A stretch of DNA of 64,000 nt, from the NCBI GenBank assembly GCA_034008185.1, contig CM067082.1, positions 12,012,984 through 12,076,983 of the forward strand, given 5' to 3'. The stretch comes from Gorsachius magnificus (Eukaryota; Chordata; Aves; Pelecaniformes; Ardeidae). Positions 61,072-64,000 of this stretch are shown here, in pieces (position 1 is the first letter of the stretch; every line of letters starts with the position of its first letter). Below the pieces are notes generated by a model. That model made no database searches and was not told the origin of the DNA. It was given only the letters and a program-made list of their open reading frames with translations. Made by a program: the position numbers and the translations under genes.

Positions 61072-61701
61072 GTGTCAGTAGGACAGAGCCACGCACAAGG
61101 GTTCTCACGCTCCCTAACGCTTGTTCCTCCTCAGGCACAACAGTACCTCCGGTGGCTTTCTCTCCCCTCCCACGGCAGGCATCCAGCGTGGATCAGCCAC
61201 ACCGCAGCCAAAACGAAAGGCACGCAGGTGGATTTCTTTTTTCGTCTCAGCTCTGTCCCTTTTCTCCCTTCCCTTTTTCGGAGGAGATGCAGATGGCAGA
61301 GTCGCTCCCTTTACTGTGTGCGAGTGTCTAGACAAAAAAACTCCCCACAGCTTGTGCAATTTTCTGAGCTGCCTTCTGCTCACCTCCACCTCCTCATTTT
61401 CCTCTTTATCTGCTTTCCGTATTCTCCATGCTGCTATCAGTCCTGTGGAAATGAGCACATCAAAGCCATAAGTAGTCGTTTTTTTCACTGCTCCTGTGTC
61501 CTCTCTCCCCCCTCTTCCTTTAACATTAATATTAATAGCTACTGTACCTTTCTTCACTGTTGCTTTCTTCTTGATCCTCACGGGAGTAAGCCTTTTCTTG
61601 GACTTTCTGCTACAGCGAACGCTTGTTTGAAGGAATGCTAGGGCATGCTGGGAAGCACAACACTGGTGATGCCTGTGATACAATATTGGGCCAAGCAGCA
61701 A
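61072..61701. other. two long opposed open frames (189 and 195 codons), status unknown
   Basis: The plus strand is open from 61072 to 61641 and the minus strand from 61701 to 61114. The block is CT-rich on the plus strand, which by itself suppresses stop codons. The minus product is basic (many Lys/Arg, e.g. KSKKRLTPVRIKKKATVKKG) with an acidic patch EENEEVEVSRR and no recognised domain. Within it, on the minus strand, an AG at 61444-61443 and a GTGAGC donor at 61383-61378 delimit a 59-bp in-frame segment (61442-61384), a conceivable exon. The block lies in the most GC-rich part of the window after the LTR. It could be an exon or UTR of an unseen gene, but composition alone may explain it. 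Confidence 0.18.
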
Positions 61702-61943
61702 AGATATTACATGCTATTGTACTTATCGGAGGAGTCAAGCTTGCTTTTATCCCTGCCACGTATGGCTAGATTTTTTTTTTCCTTGTTGGTTTCCTAGCAA
61801 AAATAGCTTTTTAATCAGTCCAAAATCTCCAAGAAGAAAAAAAAAAATAATAACCTCTTTCCTATGCCCTCCCTGATGCTTTTCCACAGGGCTGCTGCCT
61901 GAGGAGCAAAGAAGCAAGTGCTGTTTCACGCCTGTTGTCAAAC

Positions 61944-61971
61944 CACACACACACACACACACACACACACA
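61944..61971. repeat. (CA)14 microsatellite
   Basis: This is a perfect dinucleotide run of about 14 units, followed by related ACAC fragments. It is likely polymorphic. Confidence 0.95.
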
Positions 61972-62099
61972 AATACACGCTACAGGGACACACACCACCA
62001 GCATCCCCACCACTGCTATTATTTAAAGCACCAAGTTAATGAGCTCTCCTGCCCCTCAAGGTTTGCCTGCCTGTTGCTAGTCCCCAGGGCTGAGAGCTG

Positions 62100-62470
62100 A
62101 ACTCCTCGCGCCTGCGTCAGCCCGGCTCTCACATTTGTATTCTGCAATGCGGTTGCGTGTCTGGAGCGCGAGGAAGAAATCCCCCAGGTTTGATTCCACT
62201 TACACACGTATAATGGAAATACGGCAGGGCACGGCGAGCATGACGCTTCTGCTCTGTGGGGGCTGCATGCAAACCCCGGTGAAGGTTGCTACCTAGGATC
62301 ACAGCGGTGCCTCAAAGGCAGAAGGTGAATCTCTTGATGTCGTTGTCGTAAGAAACAGGTACCGCGGTAATTATGAAACTCACTGTAACCCTCAAAGTGA
62401 GTTATTCCAAGCGTGATTTCTGCCTGGGCAGATGTAAAGGTGATTATTTGCTCCTGCCTTGACACTAGGG
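62100..62470. promoter_or_regulatory. CpG-enriched candidate regulatory block
   Basis: About twenty CpGs occur in the first 310 bp, many times the density of the surrounding DNA. They include CTCGCGCC, GGAGCGCGAG, ACGGCGAGC, GTCGTTGTCGT and ACCGCGGTAATTATG. The second half (62340-62470) is a smooth, repeat-free stretch with CACTGTAACCC, AAAGTGAGTTATTCC and AAGGTGATTATTTGC. Retained CpGs suggest either germline hypomethylation, as at a weak CpG-island promoter, or sequence constraint. No TATA box or coding exon is evident. Confidence 0.35.
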
Positions 62471-64000
62471 ATCCAATCCCTTTGAAAGCAAGGATTTGTT
62501 CAGTGTGCAGAAGCAGACGGTACGCCTGGGGCAGGAGGGGTTGGGGGACTCGGATGAGACTCCCCCCGCACTTCTTTTGCAGTGTGCTGCAGCTGGACAC
62601 AGCAACGAGTGACCCCCCTCCCCTCTCCCACACTCCCCCAGGGCTGCTGCTGCTGTGACACCAGTCATCGTCACAGCCCCTGGGAAGACCCCCAGCAGCA
62701 GCACCGGGTTTGCATCTGCTGGAAAAAGGGCTGAGGAAGGTCAGGAGATGGATTGGTGCCGTCTTTCAAGTTATGACCCCATCTTATCTCTTCCCTTTCC
62801 TTCTCCAGCAAAGTCTTGTGTAGGCTGATAGCCACAGACTAGCTGCCCTTTAGGCTCGATGTAGTCTGGGGAAATCTCCCCCACTCCGGTGAAAAGGCTG
62901 CAGGACTGAAAGGCACCGTACTGGCACCACAGCTATGAGTTGGGAAGAAAACTGTTGGGGGAGGAGAAGAACAATACACCAAGTTATGAATGAGAGAGAA
63001 ACACCAAGGACTTTTTGAAAAGCCCACTGCAACCAAAGGATCTGCAGACTGCAGAGACACAGGTCAGGCTCCTATTACAGACTTTCTGGAGACCGGAAAG
63101 CCTCACACAAGAATTGCCCTGTGTCCAGCAGTGCCAGTCTCAACCATTTCAGGTCCAACCAGCAGCACCACAAGGCTCTAAGGGAAGAATGGGAGACTGT
63201 TTTCCACAAGAGTCAGGAGAGTCATTAGTCCTAACAAACAGAAGGAGGCAGGGGGGCATCGATCTGCTTGTCATAATCACCACTTTGATGGTTTAAAGCA
63301 CATGCTGAAGCTTCAGAATCTAATAGAGGTGCCTCATGTTTGCAAACATGAAACCTAACCAAAGTTTCGGGTGGTGATCGGAGGATGCTTTTGAGATCAC
63401 TGCAGGAAACCTAATAGTAAAATTCAAATGAGGTCACATGCTTTGCTGCTTGTTTACAAGATTCTCCCAAAGGTCTCCCTGCTCCCCCAGCTTATGAGCC
63501 TAATTAACCCCCTGCACCTCGTTGGCAGGCATGGAATTTTAAGTAATTATGGGGATGCGTGGCTTCCTTACCAGCATGTCAAAGTCTTCTCGTCACACTC
63601 CGAGCGCTGGCATTTGCCTTGCACTTCTTTGTTCAGTGTTGCAGGGGGTGGCCGGACATCCACACATGTAAAACCCCAGCTGGAGGGATCCATTTACAGG
63701 CAGTCTTTAGACCAAGGGGGAGAAAAATTTCCCTCAGGGGTCTTGCACGTTTCTGCTGTACTCTGGAGCAGGACGCTACGAGTCTGAGTTGTCCTTAGAT
63801 GTTTTAAACTATTTCACAGGCATTAACTATGCCCATTTCATACACACAATCCTACCTTAACCAGCTCCCCTGAGCAACACGGACGGTGTGTGAGCTTTTC
63901 TGCATATTCAGCTGGCAAGGGACAGCCTGAGGAATCTACACTGCTCCCACAGCTCTTTACACATTCCTCATTAGACAGCCTGCATTGAAAGAATAAAAAC
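62471..64000. other. single-copy DNA, nothing identified
   Basis: Moderately GC-rich with frames of 60-119 codons on both strands (the longest 63428-63787 plus), none with a recognisable product. No repeat family recognised up to the window end. Confidence 0.5.

Noticed and set aside
61747..62013. Frame with a CVCVCVCVC stretch
   Set aside because: It is simply the CA repeat translated; no other coding signal.
1..64000. tRNA, rRNA, snRNA and known microRNA genes
   Set aside because: No clear A/B box pair with a cloverleaf, no rRNA segment and no familiar microRNA seed hairpin was noticed on reading; a covariance-model search was not possible here.

Overview
This 64 kb window is vertebrate nuclear DNA, almost certainly from a bird. 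The main evidence is the repeat content. There are many CR1 LINE fragments, including one 3' end with the GATTCTAT microsatellite tail typical of avian CR1, and a solo LTR of a GC-rich kind familiar from bird genomes. There is no Alu, B1 or L1 sequence. Assignment to neoavian birds is only a guess from the LTR type. The long stretches without coding signal, the absence of operons and the modest A+T excess fit an avian intergenic region or a very large intron.

I find no protein-coding gene I can defend. The only long conserved reading frame is the reverse transcriptase of a decayed CR1 element at 18.2-20.0 kb. It is interrupted by two nonsense changes and a frameshift and has lost its first catalytic Asp. 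Most other open frames are short chance frames, or shadows inside CR1 and the GC-rich LTR. Three frames have splice-like borders or unusual openness and are reported as candidates only: 6.69-6.96 kb (minus), 46.40-46.50 kb (plus) and 61.1-61.7 kb (both strands).

Layout. 0-5.6 kb: single-copy DNA with a faint RTE-like LINE relic at 1.6-1.96 kb. 5.6-6.54 kb: a 912-bp solo LTR with a perfect 5-bp target duplication. 6.5-15.7 kb: single-copy DNA with one candidate exon. 15.7-17.1 kb: two ancient CR1 relics, one carrying a tandem duplication of about 145 bp. 18.2-20.0 kb: the long CR1. 20-27 kb: single-copy DNA. 27.0-30.3 kb: a cluster of minus-strand CR1 pieces of at least two ages. 32.4-32.6 kb: a CR1 3' end. 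33-49 kb: mostly single-copy DNA with AT-rich blocks that look like developmental enhancers (36.6 kb with MEF2, E-box and AP-1 sites; 44.0-44.7 kb with an octamer and an everted nuclear-receptor repeat). 49-53 kb: two old CR1 relics. 53-60 kb: AT-rich and purine-rich single-copy DNA with a MIR-like relic and a strong conserved-element candidate at 57.6-58.1 kb. 60.5 kb: a CR1 3' end with microsatellite tail. 61-62.5 kb: a GC- and CpG-richer block with two opposed open frames and a CA repeat. It is the most gene-like part of the window and might lie near a promoter or regulatory hub.

Nothing here forms a multi-gene system. Repeat calls rest on remembered family patterns, not on a database search. 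The conserved-element calls are inferences from base composition and motif clustering.
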